A DNA stretch of 42,291 nucleotides, from positions 1 to 42,291 of the IMG/VR virus record IMGVR_UViG_3300049255_000012; one strand, written 5' to 3'. Positions 5,925 to 14,415 of this stretch are shown here, piece after piece. Within the stretch, counting starts at the first letter, position 1. Each line of letters starts with the position of its first letter. This DNA comes from a virus. Position numbers and translations under genes: made by a program. The notes under the pieces were generated by a model, which saw only the letters and a list, made by a program, of their open reading frames with translations, did no database searches and had not been told where the DNA came from.

Positions 5925-7820
5925 ATGTCGTCGGAATTACCAGCCGCAAAAGATGAAGAAATCGCGCTGCTCGGCTGCCTTTTAACGCTACCGGACGAGC
6001 CGGAAGTCGCGAAAGTCTTGAAGCAAGTAAGCCAAAAGGACTTCGCGATCGCCGCTCACAAAGCCATCTTTCTAGCGGTCGACACTCTTGCGAAAAGTAA
6101 CTCTGAGATCAACGAGCTTGCCGTTAAGAAGTGGCTGCAAAAGCGAGAGCTGCTCGACTCGGTCGGCGGCTTTCCTTATATCACGGCGATTGCAGGGTCG
6201 TATTTTACCCCCAGGCAGATCGACTACTACGTCGATGAGATCAAGGCAAAGACGAGACAACGCGAGCTTATGCGGCTCGTGTCGAAGCTCCTCGACGACG
6301 GTAATCCCGAGTCGATCATCCGGCAGATCGCCGAGCTGCAACCGGTCGACGACCCAGAAGAAAAGGAGAAGAAAAAACGAGTCGTCCGGCTGCCGGCTGA
6401 GGTCAACTCCGAAGTCGACCTACTCACCGAGACCAACGCCGCCGATCGCTTTGTCTTGAAGCATCAAGAGAACGTCCGTTGGACTGGGGACCATTGGTAC
6501 CTATGGGACGGCAAGCGCTGGAAGCAGGACGAGAGCGGCGAGGTCCGCGAGCTGGCAAAGCAAACAAACGGACGCATAGTCACCGACCTATGGGAGGCGA
6601 TCACCGAGAAGGACTCGCTAAGACGCTTCCAAAACAAGATGCTTGGTCGCCGTGGTCTCGACAATACCTTGGAGCTGGCAAAGGCTCGGCTGTTTTTCTC
6701 GCGCACCAAATTTGATACCAACCATTGGCTACTCAACTTCAACAACGGAGCCGTCGAGCTGAATATGTTTGACTCAGCCAAGGAGTATAACGAGCAATTT
6801 GGCAAGCGCCGCGACCACCGGCGAGAGGACAATTGCACAAAGCTACTCGATTACGACTTCGACCCCGACGCGAAGTGTCCCGAGTGGGATGCGTTCATGC
6901 GTATGATCTTCAACAAGTCGGACGAGCTTGTCGCTTACGTAATGCGCGCGGTTGGCTACTCGTTGACCGGTGTCACGTCTGAGCAATGCTTCTTCTTCTG
7001 CTACGGCGAAGGACGCAACGGCAAGACCACCTTTCTTGAGACGATCCTTGACTGCGTCGGCTCGTATGGCAAGACTGCCGACAAACTGTTGATCATGGAG
7101 AAGGGACAACAAACCAAGCATGGAAACCCGATCCAGGTGCTCGGCGTCCGGTACCTGCCGGTCGGCGAGGTCAACGACAAAGACAAGATCGACGAGACCG
7201 CGCTCAAGAATTGCACGGGTGAAGATACGCTCACCGGGTCGAATGTTTTCGAGAACATGATCACATTCAAGTCGACCGCTAAGGTGTGGCTGAGAGGCAA
7301 CGAGAAGCCCAGAGTCCGAGCGACTTTCTCCGTATTTCGCCGCGTGCATTGCATACCGTTCCTAGTCGAGGCTTCCGACGCCCAGGTCGCCAAATACGAC
7401 GGCAAGATCGGCGACGTCCTCCGTCGTGAGCGTCAAGGCATCATGGCAAAAGCCGTGCAAGCTTGCGCGGAATGGCAAGCGTTAGGGAAGCTAATGCCAC
7501 CGCCGGAAGTGGCTGCCGCGACTGAAGAATATCGAAAAGAAATGGACTTCTTCGCGCAAGCGATCGAGGAAGTTTGCGAGATCGACAAAGACAAAACTGA
7601 GTCGAGCCTTAGATCTTGCTCGTTCAAAGACCTACAACAAGCGCTCAACCGCTGGGCCAAAGACAACGAATACCACCCTTGGAATAGACACCGCTTGATC
7701 AAAGACCTGAAGGCTCACAAATTTAGCGGTCCCAAACTGAGACACGGATACCCGCATTATTTCGGGCTCTCTATCCGCGCCGACTGGCTTCCGTCCCAGC
7801 AATTGAGGTACTACCGGTAA
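5925..7820 (+). CDS. primase-helicase: DnaB-N-like domain fused to D5/P4-type SF3 helicase
   Basis: Residues about 7-115 look like the N-terminal domain of DnaB (EEIALLGCLL, ending in QIDYYVDEIKAKTRQREL). The middle region (about 175-330) is D5-N-like and the C-terminal part is an SF3/AAA helicase with Walker A GEGRNGKTT (361-369), a B-type strand YLPVGEVN and the typical AKVWLRGNEKPRV stretch. The family makes ring helicases that start replication of phages such as P4. The N-terminal domain in DnaB binds primase and loader. The fusion suggests loading through host DnaB partners. No primase catalytic motifs are evident, so primase activity is unproven. It overlaps the exonuclease gene by 1 nt (TAATG). 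Confidence 0.85.
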   Translation: MSSELPAAKDEEIALLGCLLTLPDEPEVAKVLKQVSQKDFAIAAHKAIFLAVDTLAKSNSEINELAVKKWLQKRELLDSVGGFPYITAIAGSYFTPRQIDYYVDEIKAKTRQRELMRLVSKLLDDGNPESIIRQIAELQPVDDPEEKEKKKRVVRLPAEVNSEVDLLTETNAADRFVLKHQENVRWTGDHWYLWDGKRWKQDESGEVRELAKQTNGRIVTDLWEAITEKDSLRRFQNKMLGRRGLDNTLELAKARLFFSRTKFDTNHWLLNFNNGAVELNMFDSAKEYNEQFGKRRDHRREDNCTKLLDYDFDPDAKCPEWDAFMRMIFNKSDELVAYVMRAVGYSLTGVTSEQCFFFCYGEGRNGKTTFLETILDCVGSYGKTADKLLIMEKGQQTKHGNPIQVLGVRYLPVGEVNDKDKIDETALKNCTGEDTLTGSNVFENMITFKSTAKVWLRGNEKPRVRATFSVFRRVHCIPFLVEASDAQVAKYDGKIGDVLRRERQGIMAKAVQACAEWQALGKLMPPPEVAAATEEYRKEMDFFAQAIEEVCEIDKDKTESSLRSCSFKDLQQALNRWAKDNEYHPWNRHRLIKDLKAHKFSGPKLRHGYPHYFGLSIRADWLPSQQLRYYR

Positions 7821-8644
7821 TGGAAAAGCAAAACTTACGCGCGTCAATGTTCACCGGATACCTTGATTGCGCCCGCAAAGCCGCCGCGCAACAGTGGCGC
7901 AAGAAGATCGAGAAGAACGGAATAACGCTCGCGGAAAAGAAGCCGTCCGTCGGCTCGGTGATTGGTACCGACTTCCACCGCAAAGCCGCGGCGCTTGCGA
8001 TCGGCAAGCGAGAGCAAGGCGTTATCCCGTCGATCGAGGATCTCGACTTCTCGGAGTTCCGCGAAGAATTTGCTAAAGGCGTAGTCCTCGATCCGACAAC
8101 AAATAACCGGTTTTCCGCCGAGATACAAATCGAGGCAATGGTCCGAGAAGTGGCTAATCACTTTCTCCCGCGCGTCGAGCCGGTCCTCGTTGAGTATCCG
8201 CTCATGGTTGACGCTGGCGACAACTGGATCGTCTCGACCACTGTCGACCTTGTCACCGCGGACGGTACCGACTACGAGCATAAGACATCTAGCAAAGACG
8301 GCTGGTATGCCGCACAAATGGGAGTCCAAGCCATAATCCTTGAGTCTCACGGCTTCGAAGTTGACCGGCTGATCGCAAACCAATTTAAGCGCGCTCCTGC
8401 AGGCAAGCCGCAACCGGCAATGATTCAGATCGAATACGACCTTAAAAGTAGTAAGGCGTTGGCGTATGAGCTGATCGATCGCATGAAGTCTGATTACGCG
8501 CGATTCGACGCAACTGGTCGCCCTGACTCGTTCTTGCCTAATCCAAACAGTTTTAATTGCAGTCAAAAGTACTGCCCCGCATTTAATAGCGGCTGGTGTG
8601 CTTACGGCAAACAATCCAAGGAGGACCAAAACACTGATGACTGA
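7820..8644 (+). CDS. Cas4/RecB-like PD-(D/E)XK exonuclease with predicted Fe-S cluster
   Basis: The 274-residue protein has H53 (GTDFHRK), D143 (TVDLV), E153-x-K155 (YEHKTS) and a following Q-rich helix (AAQMGVQAIIL), the active-site order of RecB/Cas4 nucleases. C17 plus C247, C252 and C260 match the one-plus-three Cys pattern of a 4Fe-4S cluster in Cas4 and AddB. It probably resects double-strand ends. No CRISPR array or other cas gene is present, and the next gene encodes a likely annealing protein, so a phage recombination role is favoured over spacer acquisition. Confidence 0.82.
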   Translation: MEKQNLRASMFTGYLDCARKAAAQQWRKKIEKNGITLAEKKPSVGSVIGTDFHRKAAALAIGKREQGVIPSIEDLDFSEFREEFAKGVVLDPTTNNRFSAEIQIEAMVREVANHFLPRVEPVLVEYPLMVDAGDNWIVSTTVDLVTADGTDYEHKTSSKDGWYAAQMGVQAIILESHGFEVDRLIANQFKRAPAGKPQPAMIQIEYDLKSSKALAYELIDRMKSDYARFDATGRPDSFLPNPNSFNCSQKYCPAFNSGWCAYGKQSKEDQNTDD

Positions 8645-9746
8645 TCAACTTATAGAACAACCGACGGAAGTCGTCGACGGCGAAGTGACGGAAGTCAACG
8701 CGCCACCGATGCAATCACAAACCCAGCTCGCGGGAGCCTTGATCGACGGTGCGCAAATACACCGGAGAAGCTCGTCGCTAGAAGTGGCGATCGCCGAAGC
8801 AAAAGCCAAAGCAGTCGCCGATCGTTTTACTGCTCGCGAATACAAGCGCGATCTAAAAGAAGCATGGCAAGACATCGAGCCCGCGTGTACCGATCCCGAC
8901 TTCGCCTTCAAGGCGCTATCGAGACGAGAGGACGCTCACGAGCTTGACGCCTCGATCCGCTTGCTTGAACACGTCGCCGTCAACTACGGGAATCTCGCCT
9001 ATGGCGTCCGCATGTTCCACCGTGACGAGCAACAATCCGAGGTCGAGGTCTACTCGACCGACAAGCAAAAGGGCTCCGACTTCTCCGACTCGTTCATCGT
9101 CCTGCATGAGCGGCAAAGCGGACAGAAGGTCGAGAAGGTGTGGCAACCGATCAAGATCAACGACTTGGTAAACGCCGAGATCTCCAAGCGCTTGCGCAAA
9201 GGTCTCAAGAAGATGATTAGCCCTGTTATCTTGCGCCGCGCCGTCGACCTATGCAAAGCGACATGCAACAAGGCGTTGGAAGATGTCGAGACTCGCAAAA
9301 AGATGTTGCTTGAAAAGTTTAGCGAAGGACTCGGAGTCGACAAATCGCAGTTGCAAGCCTATCTCAAGAAGGCTTGGGACAAGGTCGATCGCAAAGATCT
9401 GCAAAAGCTTTATGCGACTTACACCGCGATCAGGGAAGGCGAGACCAAGTTGACCGATGCTTTCCCGCAAGCCAAAGGCAACAAGACGCCGAGCGAAGCG
9501 CCACCAATGGCAATACCACAACAAAACGCCCAGGAGGATAAGCCATCAAAGGACGAGAAGAAAACCAAGCACAAATCCCAGTCTGCGACTACTACTGGAA
9601 GTGCGGACACTGCCCAACCTATTTCGCAACCCCAAGAGACCAACCAAGACCAAAGCACTGCCCAGGATGCGGAAAGTATTTCGTCGTCTACCGAGACACA
9701 AGAAGCGCAGAAAGCAAAGCCGCCGATCAAGCCGATTAAGTTCTAG
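8637..9746 (+). CDS. probable phage recombination (single-strand annealing) protein
   Basis: I use ATG 8637, with AAGGAGGA 10 nt upstream; it overlaps the nuclease gene by 8 nt. A core of about 230 residues resembles a widespread phage family placed beside exonucleases: LDASIRLLEHVAVNYGNLAYG, then SFIVLHER, then an R/K-rich helix and AVDLCKATCNKAL. The segment ending LYATYTAIREGETKLTDAFP recalls C-terminal regions of RecT-like proteins. The last 100 residues are low-complexity Ser/Thr/Gln/Lys. I infer annealing of strands made by the exonuclease, as in Red systems, from context and remembered family similarity, not from a catalytic motif. Confidence 0.6.
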   Translation: MTDQLIEQPTEVVDGEVTEVNAPPMQSQTQLAGALIDGAQIHRRSSSLEVAIAEAKAKAVADRFTAREYKRDLKEAWQDIEPACTDPDFAFKALSRREDAHELDASIRLLEHVAVNYGNLAYGVRMFHRDEQQSEVEVYSTDKQKGSDFSDSFIVLHERQSGQKVEKVWQPIKINDLVNAEISKRLRKGLKKMISPVILRRAVDLCKATCNKALEDVETRKKMLLEKFSEGLGVDKSQLQAYLKKAWDKVDRKDLQKLYATYTAIREGETKLTDAFPQAKGNKTPSEAPPMAIPQQNAQEDKPSKDEKKTKHKSQSATTTGSADTAQPISQPQETNQDQSTAQDAESISSSTETQEAQKAKPPIKPIKF

Positions 9747-9749
9747 CCA

Positions 9750-9992
9750 ATGTTTGTAAATACTACTCGCTGCAAAGCCAAAACACTCGAAAAGAAACAA
9801 TGCAAGCGCAAGGCGTGTTGCCTTGTTCAAAACGAGCAAGACAAATTGATCCCAGCCTGCCGACAACACGGTCGCGATCTCTTTGGCAAAGCGATGTTGC
9901 GGGTCATAGCCGACGCCGAAGAGGCGACAAAGAAGCTAGAAAAACTCAGGCGCATAGATCCCGAGTCCATGCGTCGCCCGTTCGACATCTAA
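9750..9992 (+). CDS. small zinc-finger-like protein
   Basis: The 80-residue protein has ordered ligands C8, C18, C23/C24, C37 and H40 (RCKAKTLEKKQCKRK, then ACRQHG), matching a known small family of phage and bacterial zinc-binding proteins with CxaxTkkgxqCkrxa and CxxH. The C-terminal half is a charged helix. It starts 3 bp after the annealing gene. Its job is unknown; a DNA-binding accessory role is plausible. Confidence 0.6.
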   Translation: MFVNTTRCKAKTLEKKQCKRKACCLVQNEQDKLIPACRQHGRDLFGKAMLRVIADAEEATKKLEKLRRIDPESMRRPFDI

Positions 9993-10004
9993 GAGGAAAA
10001 CGCC

Positions 10005-10619
10005 ATGTCACATAGAAAAATGAGAAACCGAGAGCACCGGATACCTTACGTGCTCGGTCCAAACGGTCGATACATCCGCAACGCTGAGATCCCGCGTTTT
10101 GGCTCGCTTGCAATGAGAGCGATCGCGCAAGAGATCAACCAGTCGCGCATGATGCATCAAGCCGACGTCGACAAACACAACAAGGAAGTGAGGCGCGCGG
10201 AGTTTGAGAAAAGACTCGCGAGGATGTCTCAGTGCGTTTTGCGCGCTGCCTTTCCGATCCTGATGCTGCTCTCCTTTGTCCTCGCGGTACCGGTTATCGC
10301 CGAGCCGCTCAAGGTTGAAGGCTTGACCAAGGTCGACCACGCGCCGAAGAAACATTGGTACTCGCTCAAGAAAAAGCAGTACCACTACAAACTCAAAGAC
10401 AAGCCAGGAGCGCCCGTCGAGCTGGTGACGACGACCAAGATCGCAAAAGCTCCTGACCTTCGACCGGACAAAGAGCAACACCCTTGGAAGTCGAAAGAGG
10501 CTTGGGCCGGAAGGCGCGATCGCGTTGCTGCATTTGGCAACAAATACTCGGGAGCCTTCGGCGTTGCCGGGAGCATAGGGTCGATTCTAACCAGCGCTCG
10601 GATCTTCGCGCTGAGATAA
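10005..10619 (+). CDS. hypothetical membrane protein (204 aa)
   Basis: A basic N-terminal domain of about 75 residues precedes one strong transmembrane segment (about 80-99, VLRAAFPILMLLSFVLAVPV), then a Lys-rich domain of about 100 residues and a Gly/Ala/Ser-rich C terminus (FGVAGSIGSILTSARI). AAGAGGA lies upstream of the ATG. No family is known. Orientation cannot be decided. It might anchor phage DNA or alter the envelope. Confidence 0.55.
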   Translation: MSHRKMRNREHRIPYVLGPNGRYIRNAEIPRFGSLAMRAIAQEINQSRMMHQADVDKHNKEVRRAEFEKRLARMSQCVLRAAFPILMLLSFVLAVPVIAEPLKVEGLTKVDHAPKKHWYSLKKKQYHYKLKDKPGAPVELVTTTKIAKAPDLRPDKEQHPWKSKEAWAGRRDRVAAFGNKYSGAFGVAGSIGSILTSARIFALR

Positions 10620-10628
10620 AGGAGAGCA

Positions 10629-10868
10629 ATGCTTTACGGTTACAAAACACCGCACCACATAGAGTGGCAGATGATCCGCGAGTCCGACGGATACGGCTAT
10701 GGATACGGGCCGAAATGGGTCGAGGTCAAGCTCACTTTTGAGCGCCTCAGCTCCGAGCCCGAGTATTCATTCGTCATCGCCCTGGACAAGTTCAAGGAGC
10801 TGCTAAAGGCGCTCAATCAGGACGTCGAGCAACTGGATTTTTCCGGCAAGCTCGCGATTTTCAAATAA
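10629..10868 (+). CDS. hypothetical protein (79 aa)
   Basis: The ATG has AAAGGAG 6 nt upstream. The short protein contains a YGYGYG run around residues 22-27 and looks like a small mixed alpha/beta fold. No family is recognised. It is co-directional with the ATPase gene 26 bp downstream. Confidence 0.5.
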   Translation: MLYGYKTPHHIEWQMIRESDGYGYGYGPKWVEVKLTFERLSSEPEYSFVIALDKFKELLKALNQDVEQLDFSGKLAIFK

Positions 10869-10894
10869 CCAAATCAAATAGGAGTTTTATCAAC

Positions 10895-12604
10895 GTGTAT
10901 CAAATCAATATAGAAAACTTTGGCGGCTGCAAGTCGGCCGTAATGAACGTGGATCAGATCTCGCTACTGGTCGGCCGCAATGCCGACGGTAAGTCGAGCG
11001 TATGCGACGCCGTCGCCGCTGCCCTCGCCGGTGGTCCTGGTCCTCTCGGTATCACCAAGGCAGATGCCGGCCAGGTCGTGCGCGCTGGCTCGGATGTTGC
11101 CCGCGTCACCGTTGCCGGCAAGCTCGGCACCATAAAGGCGACGTTCCCCGACTGCTCATTCACGCCGGACGGCGAGCAATCTCCGACCGCAAGCGTGTAT
11201 GCGACGGGTCGACAATCGGTCCTCGACATGAAGGAGACGGACAAAGCTGCCGCGCTGCAACAGTACCTCAAGACCTTACCGACCGCCCAGGATCTCGCGG
11301 CCGCTCTTAAGCGCTTCAAGATCGACGCCGACACTATGAAATCCGTTTGGCAACGGATTGATGATAAAGGCTGGGACGCTGCCCTCAACCACTACAAAGA
11401 GCAAGGAGCCGCGCTCAAAGGTCAATGGAAGCAAGCCACCGGACACCCAGGAAACTACGGCTCCGACATCGCGTCGAAGTGGCTGCCCAAAGGTTGGGAG
11501 CAAGACTTGGAAGGCGTGAGCCTTGAGACCCTGGTCGACGAGACTGCCCGCGAGAAAGAAATGCTAGAGTCTCTACTCAAATATGAGGCCGTGAACGAGA
11601 AGGAAATCTCGGATTTGCAGGAAGTCTATCTCGGGCTCGACCAAGCGCAGAAGGATCACGCGGAACACGTCAAACTGCTCGCGACGAGGAAGCAAGAGGT
11701 CGTCGACGCGGACAAGGCTCTCGGCTCTCTCCGCCGTCCCGAGAAGGAGCAAACAACTGTCCCGTGTCCTCACTGCGACAAGCCGCTCGTTATTGCCAAT
11801 GGCAAGGTCGAGAAGCCGCGCGTTAAGGCTCTCGACGCGGACGAGATCGCGAAGATGCAAGCCGCGCTCGACGCCGCCACTGAGACGCTGAGCAAAGCGC
11901 GCCAAGCGGTCAACTGGGAACAGTCTGCGATCGCTGAGTCCCAGCAACGCATGAAAGCGGCCGAGGCTGCCGACGTCAAGCTCAAAGAGATAGCGGCTCG
12001 CGAGAAAGAAGCGCCGACCGGCGACCAAGTCGAGCGCCAACGCAAAGCCGTCGAGCGCGCCGAGTCAAGGCACCAAGCCGCGGTCAAGAAAAGAAGCGCC
12101 GACGCGATCAACGACTCGATCGTCCGCAACCAATTTGTGATCGACGTCCTCAAGCCGGAAGGCTTGCGCGCCGAGAAGCTGACCAACGCGCTTAAGGAGT
12201 TCAACGAAAAGACCTTGCAACCGCTTTGTGAGGCTGCCAGATACGGTGACATGAAGTGGGGGGACGTCGAGATACAAAACGACCTGAAGATAGTTTTCGC
12301 CAACCGCGCCAAGCGTCTGAGCAAGTCTGAGAAATTCCGTTTGCGCGTGACACTGCAAGTCGCCTTCGCTTTGATCGACGACTCCGACATGCTCGTGATC
12401 GACGAGGCCGACATCCTCGACGCCAACGGTCGGAGCGGATTGATCTCGATGTTGCAAATCTACCAAATCCCCGCGCTCGTCGCGATGACCGTCTCGAAAG
12501 ACGACGAGGTACCAAATCTCGCCGAGCATGGCTTGGGTACTACATACATCTTCAACGACGGACACGTTGTCCAGGAAGTGAAGCTCGCGGAGGCAGTGGC
12601 GTAA
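10895..12604 (+). CDS. Rad50/SbcC-like SMC-type ATPase with zinc hook
   Basis: The 569-residue protein starts with a RecF/Rad50 N-lobe and Walker A GRNADGKSS (27-35). Two coiled-coil arms flank a CPHC hook (291-294), and the C-lobe has a signature-like SKSEKFRLRVTLQVA (about 476-490) and Walker B MLVIDEAD (499-506). These ATPases clamp DNA ends with a nuclease partner, here perhaps the VRR-NUC or Cas4-like enzyme, since no SbcD-like gene is seen. It is shorter than cellular Rad50, as in phage versions. Start is GTG, with TAGGAG about 11 nt upstream. Confidence 0.83.
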   Translation: MYQINIENFGGCKSAVMNVDQISLLVGRNADGKSSVCDAVAAALAGGPGPLGITKADAGQVVRAGSDVARVTVAGKLGTIKATFPDCSFTPDGEQSPTASVYATGRQSVLDMKETDKAAALQQYLKTLPTAQDLAAALKRFKIDADTMKSVWQRIDDKGWDAALNHYKEQGAALKGQWKQATGHPGNYGSDIASKWLPKGWEQDLEGVSLETLVDETAREKEMLESLLKYEAVNEKEISDLQEVYLGLDQAQKDHAEHVKLLATRKQEVVDADKALGSLRRPEKEQTTVPCPHCDKPLVIANGKVEKPRVKALDADEIAKMQAALDAATETLSKARQAVNWEQSAIAESQQRMKAAEAADVKLKEIAAREKEAPTGDQVERQRKAVERAESRHQAAVKKRSADAINDSIVRNQFVIDVLKPEGLRAEKLTNALKEFNEKTLQPLCEAARYGDMKWGDVEIQNDLKIVFANRAKRLSKSEKFRLRVTLQVAFALIDDSDMLVIDEADILDANGRSGLISMLQIYQIPALVAMTVSKDDEVPNLAEHGLGTTYIFNDGHVVQEVKLAEAVA

Positions 12605-12805
12605 ATGGCTAACACTTCCAACTGCCGCTCCTTCGGACTACAAATGGTTTGGCTTAAGACCGATGCCGGGAGGTCGATGCCTGTCGATGCGGTGACGGTC
12701 GAGCCAGGCGACGAGACCTTCGACAAGAGCCGCCATATATCTCACTTCGCCACATGCCCGGAGGCTGATCGCTTCCGAAAGGAGCGCAAGAAAAACAATG
12801 GCTAA
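12605..12805 (+). CDS. small zinc-binding phage protein (66 aa)
   Basis: It has Cys7, a MPVDA motif, and a C-terminal HFATCPEADRFRK segment that recurs in small phage proteins of unknown function; Cys/His spacing suggests one zinc. It abuts the ATPase stop (TAAATG) and its end overlaps the next start by 8 nt, so expression is coupled. Confidence 0.6.
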   Translation: MANTSNCRSFGLQMVWLKTDAGRSMPVDAVTVEPGDETFDKSRHISHFATCPEADRFRKERKKNNG

Positions 12806-12968
12806 CGACATATCAATCGCCCTCTTTCTCAGAGCTGTCGCCTATCTCGTCTTTGTAATGGCGATACTACATCTGGTGTCATTCAACAGACAGGTCGATG
12901 AGATCCAGCGCTTGCGCGGCAAGGTTAAGCGCTACGAGGACGCCTTCCCCTACTACGATTCGTTGTGA
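12798..12968 (+). CDS. small membrane protein with helical tail (56 aa)
   Basis: ATG 12798 has AAAGGAG upstream and overlaps the previous stop by 8 nt. The protein has one transmembrane segment (about residues 8-28, ALFLRAVAYLVFVMAILHLV) and a charged helix (RQVDEIQRLRGKVKRYED). No family is known. The ribosome site and coherent membrane-plus-coil structure support it. Confidence 0.55.
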   Translation: MANDISIALFLRAVAYLVFVMAILHLVSFNRQVDEIQRLRGKVKRYEDAFPYYDSL

Positions 12969-12978
12969 GGTAGGGAAT

Positions 12979-13341
12979 TTGCAAGCCCACGAACTAAAGA
13001 CAGAACCGAAGTTTTTCGAGCGCGTCTTGCAGGGTCATAAAAAATTCGAACTACGGTTTAACGACCGCGGCTATCGCCTCGGAGACCTGTTGATTCTCCG
13101 AGAGTTTGATACCGTCGACGGTTACACGTCAAGGACGCTTGTGGCTTCGGTGAAGTACCTCACCGACTATAAGAGAGCCCTGCGACCTGGCTATGTGGCA
13201 ATGAGCTTATCGAGACCCCGCGGCATTATCTGGGAGGCTGCCGCGGATATGTTGGAGCGCGTCAACGGGAAAAGCGGATCATTCCCGTGGTGCGAACAAG
13301 GACACACACAAATGGAATGCTGTTGCGTTCCGGGTTTATAA
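12979..13341 (+). CDS. DUF3850 (ASCH-like) protein
   Basis: The first 75 residues match the DUF3850 core: HELKTEPKFFERVLQGHKKF, ELRFNDRGYRLGDLLILREF, ASVKYLTDY and GYVAMSL. The fold is PUA/ASCH-related and is thought to bind RNA or nucleotides. I choose TTG 12979, with GAGGTAGGG just upstream; an ATG at 12898 lies inside the previous gene and gives an Arg/Ser-rich N terminus alien to the family. A 40-residue Cys-rich extension (MECCCVPG) follows the domain. Confidence 0.72.
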   Translation: MQAHELKTEPKFFERVLQGHKKFELRFNDRGYRLGDLLILREFDTVDGYTSRTLVASVKYLTDYKRALRPGYVAMSLSRPRGIIWEAAADMLERVNGKSGSFPWCEQGHTQMECCCVPGL

Positions 13342-13353
13342 AAGGAGTTAGTT

Positions 13354-13458
13354 TTGCCATTACCTAGTAAAGTTTGGAACAAGCCCTTTATGCAAAAGAT
13401 CGATGAATTGCTAATCCAGAAGATGCAAGCATTGATGCCGGCAAAAGCTAGAATCTAA
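13354..13458 (+). CDS. 34-residue amphipathic peptide
   Basis: AAAGGAG sits 7 nt before a TTG start. The product is short and helical (FMQKIDELLIQKMQALM) with a Lys/Arg tail. A terminator follows 23 bp after the stop. No family is known. Confidence 0.4.
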   Translation: MPLPSKVWNKPFMQKIDELLIQKMQALMPAKARI

Positions 13459-13481
13459 TTGTGTGGTGTGAGAGTTTGCGG

Positions 13482-13510
13482 AACGGCGATAGAAACCTGT
13501 CGCCGTTTTC
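13482..13510 (+). terminator. intrinsic terminator of the early operon
   Basis: AACGGCGA (13482-13489) pairs with TCGCCGTT (13500-13507) around a 10-nt loop, with TTTTC at the end. It lies between the 34-codon gene and the last early gene. Confidence 0.75.
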
Positions 13511-13545
13511 GTTTAGAATGTGGCAACGCCCAGGAGGCAAATTTC

Positions 13546-13743
13546 ATGCGAGACAACGCACTATCGGAAAACTTGCAAGACCTTTATGAGAGCCAGAAAC
13601 ATGAGACCGATTCTAGCGTTATCCTCAAGGCCATCGAGAATTTATTGAGAGAATTTGGATTTTGGTGCGACGGCTGCGAGAGTCCCAAAAGCTATTGCCG
13701 GAAATGGCGAGGCGATTGCGTCGAGCTTGAGACTTTGGAGTAA
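13546..13743 (+). CDS. hypothetical Cys-rich protein (65 aa)
   Basis: ATG 13546 has CAGGAGG 7 nt upstream; a longer frame from TTG 13459 would run through the terminator and is rejected. The C-terminal part holds four Cys (WCDGC, SYCRKW, GDC) that could bind zinc. It is the last rightward gene and faces the lysis gene 93 bp away. Confidence 0.5.
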   Translation: MRDNALSENLQDLYESQKHETDSSVILKAIENLLREFGFWCDGCESPKSYCRKWRGDCVELETLE

Positions 13744-13836
13744 TGAAAATGGCGCCGCCCCGGTTTGGATTTTGCATCCTGCACCTGCGACCCTGATGTA
13801 TTGCATCAGCACACGAGTTTCCCCCGACTGACGCAA

Positions 13837-14415
13837 TTATACAACCTTTGGCGTAAGCAATCGCTTAACCACGGCCGCGATCCCGATTTGCAAGCTCACC
13901 GCTGTCTCGCTCCATTTGCCATCGGCAACATACTTGCCGTGGTCATAGTGATTAGTGAAAGCCCAGAGGTACGGTGATTTGATCTGGGGATGATATTGCC
14001 GGTAGCCATAGCCGTTGTAACCTTCAAGCAAATAGAGGACCGCCGGGACGCTCCAATCGTGCCATTTATTCAAGCCGCGGCAACGGACAAGGGCATCATA
14101 AGCCGAGTCTTCAAACGTCCACGGCGGAAGACCTGGCGGACGACCAACCGGTACATGCACCGTCTTTGATACCAGCGGATCGCCGTTGTGCAAGTGTCGA
14201 TCGAAGCGCAAGCCACACTCCATGTGGTGGACGCAACCAACAAACCACCAAGGCATATCGGGGTTGACCGACTTCGCGATCTTGCAGTAACGCTGTTTAT
14301 TAGCTGCGATGCGCCTAGCAAGCGAGTCGACCGCCTCAATGTTTTTGACGACGCATGTCTCGAAAAGGTTTTGATAGTCGGCTTTTAGCGCGTCGTTCCA
14401 GACTACCTTTATCAT
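13837..14415 (-). CDS. endolysin, lysozyme-type muramidase
   Basis: The 192-residue protein matches a phage lysozyme family recalled from proteobacterial and other phages: PWWFVGCVHHMECGL (E66 the likely catalytic acid), HLHNGDPL, TVHVPVGRP, DWSVPAVLYLLEGYNGYGYR, SPYLWAFTNHY and GKYVADGKWS. It would cut peptidoglycan glycan strands. No signal peptide is seen, so export needs a holin. Its ATG overlaps the holin-like gene stop (ATGA), and it is the last gene of the leftward late set. Confidence 0.85.
   Translation of the reverse strand: MIKVVWNDALKADYQNLFETCVVKNIEAVDSLARRIAANKQRYCKIAKSVNPDMPWWFVGCVHHMECGLRFDRHLHNGDPLVSKTVHVPVGRPPGLPPWTFEDSAYDALVRCRGLNKWHDWSVPAVLYLLEGYNGYGYRQYHPQIKSPYLWAFTNHYDHGKYVADGKWSETAVSLQIGIAAVVKRLLTPKVV

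Noticed and set aside
7844-8629. 261-codon minus-strand frame
   Set aside because: Antisense to the Cas4-like nuclease, whose motifs fix the real frame.
7820-8644. CRISPR-Cas system suggested by the Cas4-like gene
   Set aside because: No array, cas1, cas2 or effector gene is present; context is phage recombination.
13459-13545. Upstream TTG start for the last early gene
   Set aside because: It would translate through an intrinsic terminator; ATG 13546 has a better ribosome site.
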